The notes below the pieces were generated by a model that was not told where the DNA came from, ran no database searches, and was given only the letters and a program-made list of their open reading frames with translations. The translations under genes were made by a program, and so were the position numbers. From Hypomyces perniciosus (Eukaryota; Ascomycota; Sordariomycetes; Hypocreales; Hypocreaceae), in assembly GCA_008477525.1 (NCBI GenBank), contig SPDT01000009.1:1-64000 (forward strand): a stretch of DNA of 64,000 nucleotides, written 5' to 3'. Below are positions 1 through 11,668 of the stretch, in pieces. Position 1 is the stretch's first letter; each line of letters begins with the position of its first letter.

Positions 1-19
1 ATCAAACAAAAAAAAAAAA

Positions 20-171
20 CCCTAACCCTAAAAAAACCCTAACCCTAACCCTAACCCTAACCCTAACCCTAACCCTAACCCTAACCCTAACCCTAACCCT
101 AACCCTAACCCTAACCCTAACCCTAACCCTAACCTAACCCTAACCCTAACCCTAACCCTAACCCTAACCCT
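20..171. repeat. Telomere repeat array (CCCTAA)n
   Basis: About 24 head-to-tail CCCTAA units run from near base 20 to 171, with one shortened unit (ACCTAACC) near 131-137. On the complementary strand this is TTAGGG, the usual telomere of filamentous ascomycetes, so the left edge of the window is a natural chromosome end. The first bases are A-rich and look like ragged read sequence. Confidence 0.97.
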
Positions 172-360
172 GGCTTGCTAATGAACCTACTAACTACGAG
201 AAAACGCAAGAAATAAGGAGCGCAAAACAGCACAAACAGGAAAAGGAGACCATATAGGCTTTAGGATACATAGCGAAGCTTGAGAAACACATATATACAC
301 TATCTAAAGTTGCCCTTTCGGCTAGAGCCGCCGGGCGTTAATAAATAAATTGTAAATTAT
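172..360. repeat. Telomere-adjacent subtelomeric repeat, inverted copy at 53225-53427
   Basis: The roughly 190 bp next to the telomere (from GGCTTGCTAATGAACC to TAAATAAATTGTAAATT) recur in reverse complement at 53225-53427 with about 85-90% identity judged by eye. Shared blocks include TTGCCCTTTCGGCT and CGCCGGGCGTTAATAA. It has no coding potential and is a telomere-associated sequence. Confidence 0.9.
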
Positions 361-400
361 AACTAACAACACTCTCCAATTAAACAACATAACAACGCTA

Positions 401-2225
401 TTAAAAGACCAAATCAGGCATTTCTATATTCTTTAGCTGCCATTCTATATACATATCCTCCTTTTTTGTCCTTTTGATTTTTGCTGACGTTGCTGGTGGG
501 TTTAAAAGCTTGTATATCTCATTCCGTGCCTTTATAATATCTGGAACCTTTATAAACTGCTTATTAGGGTCAAAGCTAATCTTTTTTTTCCTTTTTGGCC
601 GTAATTCCTCATTCTCATGCCTTAAGAGAGATAATTCCTTATCTTAGGCTACTAATATTGAATTTTAACGGTCTAACCCTTTGCCAACCTTTATGTGACG
701 ATCCGGGCTGATTCCTAACAACCAAACCGAGGCTCGCAGGGTTTATATTAGCAGAGAGGTCAGGGAGAATACTAAGCAATGTATTGTTGTCACGATTCTA
801 TAGAACTAGTGGGTTCAAGTGAATGCTGTTATTAACGACTGTCTAAGTAACTATACTAAATGATCATGACTTATCCAGTCTTATATACAAAGGAGATGCT
901 TAGGTGATCACTGATCCCCTTAGTGAGCATTGCTGTAATCACTGCCGTTCATACGGTGATCAAGTTGGTGATCACGACCTTGGTGTAGTGAGCGTTCGAG
1001 CGATCACTCTTAGTGCAGTAATCACCTCCCTTTAATTGGCTGGGGGATCCGGTATTCTACCGTAATCTCGTAACCAGGTCTTTAACATGGTCAGGTCATG
1101 ACACTTTGTCAGAAAGAGCCGAAGTGTGCGATCGATCTTTGCAGAAGAAGAAATATCTTGGAAGATCTTCCTTAGCTGCTGTGACGACTGGGGCATATTG
1201 AAAAAGGTCTCTAACAAGTCAGACGGCTTAGCCACGGCCTTTGGTGGTGTAACTGGCCGTTCTTCTGGCTTGCTTGTTATTGGGTTAAGAAGGGGCTTTG
1301 TCATTAAGACCGGCCATAATCCAGATAATTTCCAGCCCGCAATAATATTCTTAGTTATTAATCCAAGCTGCCTTGCCTTATAATAGCAGCGAATAAAGGT
1401 AATCTTGCCCAGTTGAGTGGCATCATCAATTCCAGCCAGTTTATTAAGTTCTCGTCAGTATACATTCTTAACTAGGCCAAAAACAGCAATATCAAGAGGC
1501 TGAAGAATATAGGAAGAATGCAGAGGTAAAAAAAAAAATAAGATAAATATTGTTAAAGAAGCATTCAAACATAAAATCGTCAGTTATGTGACTGCCATGG
1601 CCATCAAAAATAAGAAGTCTTTTATCTCTTTCCTTTACTGGCTTTGTCTAAGGGATAAAGATCTTCTTTAACCATATAATAGCAATTTGGTCATTAGTCT
1701 AGCCTCTCTCAGACAAAGTAAAGTCCCAAGTATTAAGAAAGTCAAGCTCTTTAGGAAACCATTGCTGTTAAACAGTCTTTCCTTTAAAGATAACTAAGGG
1801 GGTCAGGGCTTGGCCGACTGCTGAGATACATTCGAGTATTGTGATCCAAGATCGCAAGCCAGGGTTCTTGACCATTGTAACCTTCTTCTCTGAGCTCCCA
1901 AGCACAAGGTCATTATGCCCTAGCCCTTCCATTATCCCTGATTCGTCCATATTGTAACGGTTTTCTGGTTTAACTGCCCTGACGGCTGGTATCTCCATCA
2001 ATATAAGAAGTCCTTAATTTTTTAGTTGTTGCTCCATTAAACCGAGAAGAATCAAGCTTCTGACCTCTAAGAGTCTTAATCTTAGGATTTCGACGTAAAA
2101 ACGCCTCCATCCAGTGAGTTCCGACTGGATCTTGATGGCCGTTTTTTTTTGTCAACACGACTGGCGAAGTCGGCGACTTGTGCATGTGTTAGAGGGAACC
2201 CTAGGGCATCTTGGGCTAAGACCCA
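401..2225 (-). pseudogene. Fot1/pogo-type DDE transposase, decayed and interrupted
   Basis: Read on the minus strand, this is a Tc1-mariner (Fot1/pogo) transposase in pieces. Near 2100-2225 is the CENP-B-like helix-turn-helix region (VGTHWMEAFLRRNPKIKTLR), entered through a frameshift in a homopolymer. Near 1900-1960 is the first catalytic block (YNMDESGIMEGLG). Near 1620 is the second (LLIFDGHGSHVTDDF). The C-terminus with its charged tail and DPNKQF motif lies at 401-690. A solo LTR sits inside the gene at 694-1103; removing it with one target repeat rejoins the frame (...LFLTK then VGKGLDR...). Many stops are TAA or TAG, as RIP would make. The Tc1-like element at 2227 may have removed the N-terminus. 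It is dead. Confidence 0.85.
694..1103. mobile_element. Solo LTR (410 bp) inserted in the Fot1-like gene
   Basis: The element begins TGTGACGATCCGGG and ends CATGACA. It is flanked by CTTTA (689-693) and CTTTG (1104-1108), a 5-bp target duplication that differs by one transition. A second copy lies at 9797-10203. It shares its termini and the block TTAACGACTGTCTAAGTAAC with the 386-bp gypsy LTRs, so it is a related subfamily. Recombination between two LTRs would leave such a solo copy. Confidence 0.88.
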
Positions 2226-2226
2226 A

Positions 2227-3226
2227 TGTCACGGCATGGCTAACCACTTGGCCAAGTCGCACTACAAAAGGTAGATTGCAGTTGTAAGGTCGGAAGACCT
2301 TGCACTGCAATAGTGGTTATATATGGCTTAACTTGGTACTGTGACAACGCGCTTCCTCCAGAAACATAATATCCAATACAGAACTGCTTTACAACGCCCT
2401 AAATTAACGGAAGAATTAGCAAAAAAAAGGGCTAGAATTTGCGAAGAAATGGGTAAATAATACTCCAGAGGATTAGCAGCGCTGGATCTTTTCATATGAG
2501 ACTACAGTTGCTCGCGGTGCAGGAGAGAGGCAAAAGTGGGTTTTTTGCCGCCCAGTATATCTTTAAATACTTGCTATTTTTAACCCCAATTAACCAGATA
2601 TAGAGTGAAAGATTAGATCGCGATAAAATTCAAGGAAAGACGAAGCCGACACGGCATTTCCAGATATTCTGGGCCGGATTTGCGTTCAATAAGAGGACTT
2701 TAATTGTGCCTCTCCTTAGCGACCCAGAATCTAAGCGTAGTGGCGTTTCTGGCCGCATTATCCTCAAATGCCTACAAGAAAACCTTCCAACAATTGCAGA
2801 ACCTGGTTTTATTTTTATCCAGGATAATGCTCTAACACATACAGCCAATATAGTATAGCAGTAGTTGAGGGAATGGGCTGAAGAGAATGGGGTTACTTTA
2901 GTGGATTGGCCGGCTTATTCGCCAGATCTTAACCCTATTGAAAATCTATGGAAGCTATTAAAAGAAAAAAATAATTAAAATGTATCCTGAACTATCTAAT
3001 ATGCCTAAAAACAATCAAACTATGCAAAAGCTATGCCAGGCAGTTATAGAAGTATAGGAGCTATTTGAAGATGACCTGCCTAATCGGCTTATGCTATCGA
3101 TGACCAACTGTCACAGCACCAAGTCAAGCCATATATAACCACTTTGCAGTGTAAGGTCTTCGACCTTACAACTGCAATCTACCTTTTATAGTGCGACTTG
3201 GCCAAGTGGTTAGCCATACCATAACA
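2227..3226. mobile_element. Tc1-like element with about 118-bp terminal inverted repeats
   Basis: The segment 2227-2346 is repeated in inverted orientation at 3109-3226. The copies match closely, apart from transitions such as TGTCACGGCATGG against TGTTATGGTATGG. Each repeat itself begins TGTCAC and ends with its complement, and carries palindromes (CTTGGCCAAG and an AAGGTC/GACCTT hairpin). The repeats enclose the remains of a transposase on the plus strand. No clear TA target duplication is visible at the outer ends. Confidence 0.8.
2400..2978 (+). pseudogene. Tc1/mariner DD34E transposase remnant
   Basis: The C-terminal catalytic part is plain: FIQDNALTHTANIV, then after two TAG stops DWPAYSPDLNPIENLW, the hallmark second Asp and final Glu of Tc1 transposases. 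Upstream, WAGFAFNKRTLIVPLLSD fits the region after the first Asp. The N-terminal part (from 2400) is in another frame with stops, and the gene is shorter than the usual 330-350 codons. The enzyme would cut and paste the element at TA sites, but this copy cannot be made. Confidence 0.85.
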
Positions 3227-3386
3227 GTACTATCACGGCTCAGGGGTAGGGTCCAAGGTAACATCGTTATTAAGCCTTGCAGAAGCAAGGTTTAGTAAAG
3301 CTAGACCTATGGACTAGTATATCATGAATTTGGGTCATGCACGTGACCATACACGTGATGTATGCAAGGTGTCGGCTTAGTGCCGT

Positions 3387-5330
3387 AACACACAGGCCGG
3401 CCTTCCATAAGGATCACCCCTGTCTCCGGTACTATTCCTCATCTTTAACGCGGACCTAGTGCAGCACCAGATCGACAAAAATGGAGGAGCGATCGCTTTC
3501 GTGGATGACTACACAGCATGGATCTCAGGACCAACGGCACAAAGCAACCGGGCAAAGATTCAAGAAATTATTAACAAAGCCTTAGACCGGGAGAGAAGAA
3601 GTGGGGCAACCTTTGAAGCAGAGAAGACGGCAATCATACACTTCACCAGATATACTGGCCGAGTTGACTCGGAACCCTTCGATATCAAGGGAGAAGCGAT
3701 CTGGCCCAAAGACAAAGTCAAGATCCTGGGGGTTATAATGGACTCCCGGCTCCACTACAAGCAGCATATAGCAAGAGCAGCTACTAAAGGCCTTGAGGTG
3801 GCGATAGAACTGAAACGGCTTAGGGGTATATCCCCATTAACCGCCCGGCAATTGTTCACGAGCTTGGTAGCCCCAGTAGTGGATTATGCCTCTAATATTT
3901 GGATGCATGCGTGCAAAGACAAAGCAGCAGGACCTATCAATAGAGTGTAAAGGCTAGGGGCACAAGCAATAATCGGAACGTTCACTACGGTGTCAACAGG
4001 CATAGCAGAAGCAGAAGCCCATATAGCCTCCACCCAGGAACGGTTCTGGAAAAGAGCAATGAAGCTGTGGGTAGACCTTCACAGCCTACCAGAGACTAAC
4101 CCACTGCGCAGCGCAACTCGCCGGATCCGAGCATTTAGGAGATTTACATCTCCCCTGCGACGGATTGCCGATGCTTTATCAATCACATATCAACAGTATA
4201 AGGGCTTATTTGCAGGTGCATAAAATGATAGAATTCGACACTCTTGCTGATCCCAAGTTAGGTGGGAAAAGCTGTTGCTTAAATACATGAAAACTTGCTA
4301 ACTAATTGATCATGACCACCCGGATCTAGGAAAACTAGCTGTCATGATATCGTCATTGACTTACGGATCCGGCTGTTGTTGCAAGCTAGTTGGGAATCAA
4401 GGAATGTTTGTTGGAATGAAGGAATGTGCCGTGATGTGGAACTATCCGTTACTGAGGTTGACATGCTTGCAGCGAGGTCCCAGTAGACAAGATGGAGACC
4501 ATCAACCCGTTCACACTGGCACCCTAAGAGAAACGAATACGAATAACTACTAACGACAAGGGCAAGGAAACGGCAAACATAGCTAAAGCAGGTTGGGCCG
4601 TACGAGTCGCCACGAGCAGCTCAGTGAAGAACGGGATAGTAGGCATAGGCGGGGCCATCCCTTTGCCCATAAGGGGGGGCGGCAGACTTGAAACGTTCTC
4701 CGTCACCCTCGGCACGAGAACAGAGCAGAACCCATACTCAGCGGAACTAGCAGCAATGGCACACGCCTTTGAAACGTTACCCAAATTCAAATCCCGCATT
4801 GTAGCGGTCTTCACAAGCAACAGAGCAGCAGCGCTTATAGTTGGCCGACCACGCTAACAGTCGGGTTAGGAGTTCACCCGCTGCATCTACGACGCTATCG
4901 ACGCACTACGAGAAAACAGAAATGAGATAATAGTTGCATAGCTCCCTTCAGGTAGTGACTACAATCTGACAAAAGCAGCCAAGATATCCGCACGCCAGGC
5001 AGCCCTGCAAGACGCACCCTCAAAAAGACTCCCTTCCAGAGCACGATCCACCACGCTCAACATAGCAAGAGCACAGCAACAGAATAGCAGAGCTTTACCA
5101 GAAGGGGTTGGGAAACACGCTAAAAGGGTGGACTCGGCACTCCCTGGGAAACACACTTAGAAACTATACGACTAACTATCCTGGAAAGAGGCAAGCGTGC
5201 TGGCTCAGCTTAGGACAGGTATGGCACGATTAAATGGATACCTCCACCAGATCGGAGCAGCACCAACGAGACACCTCTTTTTTGCGAACCAAAGCGTACT
5301 TTACTATTCAGCATCCCCCCCATACTAGTA
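3387..5330 (+). pseudogene. 5'-truncated LINE: reverse transcriptase plus RNase H
   Basis: It starts inside the reverse transcriptase at the motif GLP*GSPLSPVLF, where the conserved Gln has become TAA. Next come the catalytic FVDDYTAWISG (about 3498), the thumb region KVKILGVIMDSRLHYKQH, and an RNase H domain at 4560-4860 (AGWAVRV, NPYSAELAAMAHAFE). The tail LAQLRTGMARLNGYLHQIG precedes the expected zinc knuckle. This order is that of I/Tad1-type fungal LINEs. The abrupt start within the RT fits incomplete target-primed reverse transcription. Several in-frame stops and frame changes make it inactive. No poly(A) end was seen. Confidence 0.85.
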
Positions 5331-5521
5331 AACTAGTTTTTGAGACCCCCCAAGTACTCCATACTCAGTAACAGAAAGGCAATTTATAGCATTTCGCCGA
5401 GGTGGATCCGACGGAATAACAATATTCCAGCGCCGTCGCCAATGATGTAAATAAATAAACAAACACCCGCCCTGCTGCCATCTATCGCCTCTACTAAAAT
5501 AGGGAGGTTATCGTTATTATT

Positions 5522-7798
5522 ATGGAAGCTGAATTAGCAAAGCTGCGACTGCAACTTGAAAAGGAGCAACGCCGACACGAAAAGGAGCAGCGCCTTCATG
5601 AAAAAGAGCAGCGCCTTCGTAAAGACGCTAAGGAGCATCTATCAACCAAGCAACATTTTCGTGCAGAGGAACAGCGCCGACGCGAAGCAGCAGAGCGAGT
5701 ATTACAGCTCCAGACACTTCGGCAGTACCTTAAAGGTTGCCACTCCCTCAATACCGCGATCCAGGTTATTACCAACCCTTCCTCCACCACCCAAGGCAAT
5801 GCAACCAATCCAACCAGTAAAGTTTATCCTCGGCAAATCATCCCATCCCCAGACTTCATGACCAAGCAGTTAGAAATCTGGGAACTGCTGTCGGCAAGCG
5901 ATTCGTTTCACTCGGATTTCCTATTTCTATCCATCCATCAACTCAGCTATGTGCGGTCTGTGTTAAGCCCGATCAGCAGTGAGATGTCTCTTCGCCAGTT
6001 CGAGCATGACGCTGTGGAAAATGCCGTCCAGAAACTCATTGACCATATCTACAACGACCCGGTCCTTCGCGATAGCCTTGGCCTTCTAGGCACTGTGACA
6101 TTTAAGAGCTATACGAACTTGGGCAATCCCCCTAGTAACCTTACCGAGTCTATAGAACAAATATCTATATCGGAAAGCAATGCGAGAGGTCGCGTACTAT
6201 GGCGACGACTGTTAGGCCGACAGGTTTGCCTGAATGTAAGGAGAAAACCCCCCTTTGCGGACAGCTTTTATATATACAGAAACTCCGATAGTCGGAATAT
6301 CCCCTCTCTTGCAATCGAGTACAAGGCACCTCATAAGTTGAGTGTCGACGAAATTGTCACAGGGCTAGAGGTGGAGATATAACTAGATCAGGATATGATT
6401 AATAAAGATAGCGAGGGCTTTAAATTTGCATTTAAGTCGCTTGCCGCAGCTATCGTCACCCAGCTCTTCTCCTACATAATCGGAAAGGGCATACAACATG
6501 GCTATATATGTATAGGAGAGGCCTTTATCTTCTTGCAGATTCTAGACGACCCTACTATTGTATACTATACCGTCTGCATCCCCAGTCAGGATATCGCCGC
6601 CGATAAGGAAACAGGACTCTATCAGATAGCCGTTGCACAAATATTTGCATTCATCCTTCGAGCTCTGCGAGCCGAACCACCACCCATGTCGTGGCATGAC
6701 GATTCTGCGAAACTTAATGATTGGGTAGTGGAGTATGACGATGTGCTGAAGAACATCCCTCCAACGGATCGCAAAGAGAAGCGCACCACGTCTTACAAGG
6801 CATTAAACTGGAAGAATTGCATAAGGCGCTCGCCCATTCTAACCCGTTCTCACTGTAAATCACTGGACCGTGGCCATCAAGCCAGCCATGACGAAGATGA
6901 CGGCAATGATCCCTATAACCCTCCCTCTCCTTCGCCAAACCAGGCTGACTGTGCCAGCAAGTCTGCGATCATGAGGGGAAAACGACAGGGGGGTAGTCGG
7001 GCTAATAGTCAAGGCAGGCGGAAAGGCGGCCAAACAGAAAAGAATATCTAGAAACAGCTATTCTGTACTCAAGAGTACCTCCTAGGGTTGGCACGCGGCG
7101 GGCCACTGGACGGGCGATGCCTTAACCTTGCCTATCACGAACGCAGGCATATTGGCCGACAGGAGTTCCTTCATTTTATCCAAGCCCAGCTCGCCAAAGA
7201 TCGTGGCGCTGACGCTGACTGCACGCCGCTCTACCTTTCAGGCGCAGTCGGGGCACTATTCAAGGTGCGACTTTCTTCCTATGGCTACACGCTGGTTGCC
7301 AAGGGCGTGGAAGTATCGAGAGTCGACCGGCTGCGTCATGAAAACATACTATATAATCAGCTCACGACTATCCAGGGGAAGCATATGCCTGTCTGTCTTG
7401 GGATTATATATCCAGATCTTCTGTATTACTATAATGGTGGGATATTTGAATATTTTATGTTTCTCAGCTGGGCAGGCCGGCCTTTACACGAGTATATTAG
7501 CCAGGATGATAAGGCATTTGTTGGCCAGGCAATCACCGACGCCTTTAGAGAGTTGCACAAGCTTTGCGTCCTCCACTGCGACGCGGAGCCACGCAATATA
7601 CTCTACAACGCCAAAGAAAAGAAGGTAATGATTGTGGACTTTGAGCGGGCCAAGTTCCAAGAATTACACAGTCGCCAGCCACTTGTATCGATTGGCATAA
7701 ACAGCCGCAAGAGGAAGCGTAGGGTGTTGCAAAAGCCGGAATGTAACAGTTTTATACGTGAACTAGATCACGTCGCAGTAAGAGTTTTGAAGATTTAA
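5522..7798 (+). pseudogene. REase-like plus protein-kinase-like gene with two in-frame stops
   Basis: One reading frame of 759 codons is broken only by TAA at 6380-6382 and TAG at 7049-7051; there are no indels. Residues 1-70 form a charged coiled coil (repeats of EKEQR). Near residue 265 is LAIEYKAPHKLS, whose E-x-K resembles a PD-(D/E)XK nuclease core. After a polar linker, a kinase-like fold follows from about residue 535, with LHCDAEPRNILY as catalytic loop (Asp present, HRD-like) and VDFERA in place of DFG. The layout matches a large lineage-expanded family of fungal proteins often found near telomeres, and recalls Crinkler-type nuclease-kinase effectors; that link is inference. Both stops could arise by RIP from CAA and CAG or TGG. 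Start chosen at the first ATG before the coiled coil. Confidence 0.75.
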
Positions 7799-8266
7799 AG
7801 GCGCAATTAGGAAATTATAGCGATTGAAGGAGATTGTAATTAGAAGAAATATATTATATATTAGCAAGGCTATTATAGGGATTGTTATTAAATTAAGAGA
7901 GGGGATATTGAAGCTCAGAGAAAAGGCAGTGGCAAAAGGGGAGTTCTATTTTCCCCCTCTGGTATAGCGGGCGTGGCCTAAGTGGGAAGTGTGCAGTTAG
8001 GGTGCCAAGGTACTCTATTTTTTTTTCCGAATCTACAATAATTTTCCTACTTAGCGTGCCCCCTGTCCTTAAGAATCTAGGGCAGGGACATATCGAATTT
8101 GAGACCCACCTAGTAGGCCGAGTGCATTGGCAAATTTTATTATTATTTTTATAGTTTAATGTTACTATAATTAGTCGCTTAAAGTTGTCACGGAACCTGC
8201 CTATAACCTTTTACGTGACTTTAGGGACAGTCCGTCTCAGCCTTCCCTCCCTCCTAACCAACTAGG
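7799..8266. other. AT-rich stretch without recognisable genes
   Basis: This holds the 3' flank of the kinase-like pseudogene and short TA-rich runs. It also contains a poly-T tract near 8020 and a stretch (8130-8180) of repeated TTATTATTATTT-like sequence. I see no open frame, RNA gene or repeat end that I can support. Confidence 0.5.
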
Positions 8267-8485
8267 TTGCAAAAAAAGCAGGACTGCAAAGTATATTCCC
8301 AAGCGAGTAACACTTCAAGCGACTAATCATAGCAACATCAAACCATAGGGAAAAAAATAGTTAAAAATAATACAAATAACTCAAAATAGTATAGGTATTA
8401 AGTAGATGTTTTTCTAATAATTTATAAGCTTGTATATAGCAGTTCTCGGGGACATATACATTTCGCAGTCCTGCTTTTTTTGCAA
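8267..8485. mobile_element. MITE, 219 bp, with perfect 21-bp inverted ends
   Basis: The left end 8267-8287 (TTGCAAAAAAAGCAGG...) and the right end 8465-8485 are exact reverse complements over 21 bp. The interior is AT-rich and non-coding. No target duplication is obvious. It is a non-autonomous DNA transposon by structure; its superfamily is unknown. Confidence 0.8.
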
Positions 8486-9796
8486 TACGGGGAAATCAAG
8501 AATTCTACTCAGGATGCCGCCTATTATCTATTATTACCCTAAATGTCCTGAATAGATAAGAAGGCTACTTTTCCTCCATTATACCAAACAAAATGGACCG
8601 AATAAGCATAAAATATACTCAGATTCAAAAACTCGGCAATAGCATCACAACTTAATGAGAATCTGCAAATCTGCAAATCTGCAAATCTGAGTATAGCGAT
8701 AATCATACGCTTATAACGATACCGCGTCACCCCGGCAACAATCTATTGCAGATAAAGCGATCATAAGGATCCATATCATTTAATGGCCATTCATCATTCA
8801 CGTCACTCACGTTACTCACGTCAATCACTGTTTACCCCGAATTACTGTTCTCTATACCTAACATACCAAGTCATTTTGTCAAGGTACTGCAATATGTGGA
8901 CGGCCACCTCAGGGGCTCAAAAGCCTTCGCATCATTGCAAATAGTGCCGCTTCCGGATTCCACAAGAGGTAAGGCCCCCCCCCAATTTCATACGAGTGAG
9001 CGCGTTTAGCTCCAAAGTCAAGTGAATGGCTGAATGGCTCGGCTGACCACGGAAACAGATTCTAAACGCGGCACCTACACTCTCTTCGCCTTTGCTCCGT
9101 CTTCCATCAGAGCTGCTCTTTCAGATCTTCTGCCATCTCGACGATGGCGTGGATGACGTCTGTCTAGCTTTCACCTGCAGACGTCTCCTCCAGCTTTCCG
9201 CATCCTTCTAGGTGAGGATTCCCTCAGTGGCGAAGCACAGATATTCTCCCCCACCATTCTGCGACAGTATGCTGTCATTGATGAGGAGGCTGGCGCCTGC
9301 AGCTGCCCGCGTACCTACCCGCGGGCCGCGGCGGCATCGAACACTGGCTCTTTACTGCGCTTGTTTGCGGTACCAGCCGACCAGGAAGAGTCACTGGACA
9401 AAGGACAGTAAGAAATACCTTATGATGGAATCGGGGCGTTATGCGAAGGAGAATTGGGACTACAAAGTATCTTCCTAGAATACTTCATACTCATTTCAGT
9501 GTCCGGCTTACTATCTCAAAGAAAGAACAGAAATGCTAGAACGGGCTGGCGTGATCAAACCCCCCTTACCATAAACTCTTATAATGGTCGTGTTGATCTG
9601 TGGCTGGTGGAGGGTTGTAGAGGATTAGATGGTGTGTTGGCTGAATAAAAACTGGTCACAGACTCACAGGGGCTACATGAAGCCTTGGTCTTAAGTGTAG
9701 TTTTATATGTTGAAACAACTGATAGGAAGAACTGGACTGGACGTTCTGGGATCTAGGATCAGTCAGACAGCCATTATGGCGACGGCATGAGCCAAA
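8486..9796. other. Intergenic stretch, no supported gene
   Basis: An 8-bp tandem repeat (AATCTGCA, about 3.5 units) lies near 8660-8690, and a CTCACGT motif recurs near 8800-8830. A GC-richer island at 9060-9480 holds an 88-codon plus-strand ORF (9212-9478) with no motif I recognise; it may be a remnant of an older gene. Nothing else stands out. Confidence 0.45.
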
Positions 9797-10203
9797 TATA
9801 ACGATCCGGGCTGATTCCTAACAACCAAACCAAGGCTCGCAGGGTTTATATTAGCAGAGAGGTTAGGGAGAATATTAAGCAGTTGTATTGTCACAATTCT
9901 GTAGAACTGGTGGGTTTAATGTTAAATACTATATTAACGACTATCTAAGTAACCATACTAAATGATCGTGACTTATCCAGTCTTATATAGAAAGGAGATA
10001 TCTGGGTGATCATTGATCCCCTTAGTGAGCGTTGCTGTGATCACTGCCATTATGCGGTGATCAGGTTAGTGATCACGACCTTGGTGTAGTGAACGTTCGA
10101 CCGATCACTCTTAGCGCAGTGATCACTTCCTTATGATTGGCTAAGAGATCCGGTATTCTATCGTGATCCCGTGATCCCATGACCGGGTCCTTGACATGTG
10201 ACA
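9797..10203. mobile_element. Second copy of the 410-bp LTR family (407 bp), RIP-damaged
   Basis: It aligns along its length with 694-1103, starting TATAACGATCCGGG (TGTGACG after two G-to-A changes) and ending TGTGACA. The flanks (CCAAA and CCTAG) do not match, so one side has probably been lost or rearranged. A DD34E transposase fragment starts directly at its right edge. Confidence 0.85.
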
Positions 10204-10899
10204 CCTAGGTCCTTTATATCCCGTCAGATCGCTGAGCAACGAGTTGAGTTTGCCCGCAAATCCCTTGAGATGAGACCTACGAAATAGGACTATCGCGATA
10301 TTCGCTATTCAGATGAGTGGCATGCTAGCTGCGGCGAGCCAAAACGGGCATGGATCTTGCGAAAGCCCGGGGAACGATATTGCCCGGACTGCATTCAAGA
10401 GCAGCCGCAGCCACTTTCCGAAGACGAACGGTTCAACGCTCATTTTTGGGCTGCAGTTGGATACGACTTTAAAAGCCCATTAAAGGAGTATCGAATCTCA
10501 TCAAATAATAATGGTAAGATGACTGCACGAGGTTATTGCAGTCAAATCCTTGGAAAAGAGGTTTGCAACTGGATTAAACAAGGTCATAACTTCATTCTAG
10601 AACAAGACCGCGATTCTAGCCACACTAACAAGGTCGTGACAGAATTCAAGCAGAAGGAAGGCATACGGTTTTACTATAATGCCCCAGGCAGTCCAGATCT
10701 CTCGTCGATTGAAAATGCATGGCGCTATCCAGCTGCTGCGATAAAGAACCTTCCTTGGCAGGCTCGGAAAGACCTTGTGGATCAGGCTCAAGAAGCTTGG
10801 GATTTGATGCCTCAAGAGCCTATTAATAACTGGATTGACTCAATGCCAGACCGGTTTAAAGCTGTATTAGAATTAGAAGGCAAGATGACGGGATGTTAG
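10204..10899 (+). pseudogene. Tc1/mariner DD34E transposase, 5'-truncated
   Basis: The frame reads RYSDEWHASCGE (first catalytic Asp), then FILEQDRDSSHT (second Asp) and SPDLSSIENAW (Glu). There are exactly 34 residues between the second Asp and the Glu, as in Tc1-type enzymes. The longest open part runs from 10357 to 10899; a TAG lies just upstream at about 10287. The 5' end abuts the LTR at 10203, so the N-terminal DNA-binding domain is missing. It differs in sequence from the Tc1-like remnant at 2400-2978 and represents another family. Confidence 0.8.
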
Positions 10900-11062
10900 G
10901 TCTGTAAGATAGCTGAATTCTAGCTTATTATGTTGTGTTATGTGTGTGGGGCAAATTTGCGGTACGCGTTTTTGCCTTGAGGAACGAAGTGCCTTAAGGA
11001 ACGAAGAGACGAAAGGACTTTTAGGGCGGGGTTCCTAAGGAAAATTAGGTCATCGCCAACCC

Positions 11063-11668
11063 CTAATCCGTAAGGTGGTCCATGCTTTGCTCGATGCGCC
11101 GCTTCCATGCCAAAGCACTGTCCACGGCATTCCTCTGCCTCTCAGCTATCCTCGACGGACTAATATCTCTTCGCCTCCGTTTTAGCGGTCGATTATCCCT
11201 TGGCTCATCCACATTGTCTCTTATCCTTTCGCGATCCCTTGGTAATGGAACTCTTTTGGTTTCTGCACTCTTCTCTCTACCTGGAATACCTACCACGATA
11301 CCTAACCCTAATATGGATACATCAGCATAATCTTCTACCTGCATACTCTTGCCAGTATATCTATTAAACTAGGTTAACTCACCAGGAAAGTCTCTAGAAC
11401 CTGCTATTCCTATTTCCCTTGACCCTTTAACAATGCCCCTAACTAACCCTGCTACATCCGGGCCCGTTATGGCTTCCAACGGAGCTGGTGTTTTATCAGT
11501 TATCCCAACCGCTATTGCTGTTGCTGTTGCTGTTGCATCTTGCTCTCTGTTTCTCCTAACCTTCCTGACTTTTACTGCAGACTTCTGCCACGGCCTTAGC
11601 ATATCACCCACCCCTTGGACACCTTCACTAGCATTCGCTCCATAATTTAGAAAGCATACATCCATCAT
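11063..11668 (-). pseudogene. Hypothetical protein with one in-frame TAG
   Basis: One frame of about 200 codons runs from ATG at 11668 to the stop at 11063, interrupted by a single TAG near 11370 (...FPGELT then FNRYTGKS...). The product would be basic, with an Ala/Thr-rich stretch (ATATATAIAVG) and a nuclear-localisation-like cluster (PLKRRRRDISPSR). I recognise no family. It may be an accessory ORF of a lost transposon, because it lies among transposon remains. It could also be chance, although two adjoining open stretches in one frame argue for a decayed gene. Confidence 0.4.

Noticed and set aside
1126..1383. Plus-strand ORF of 85 codons
   Set aside because: It is antisense to the Fot1-like transposase, whose minus-strand motifs are clear.
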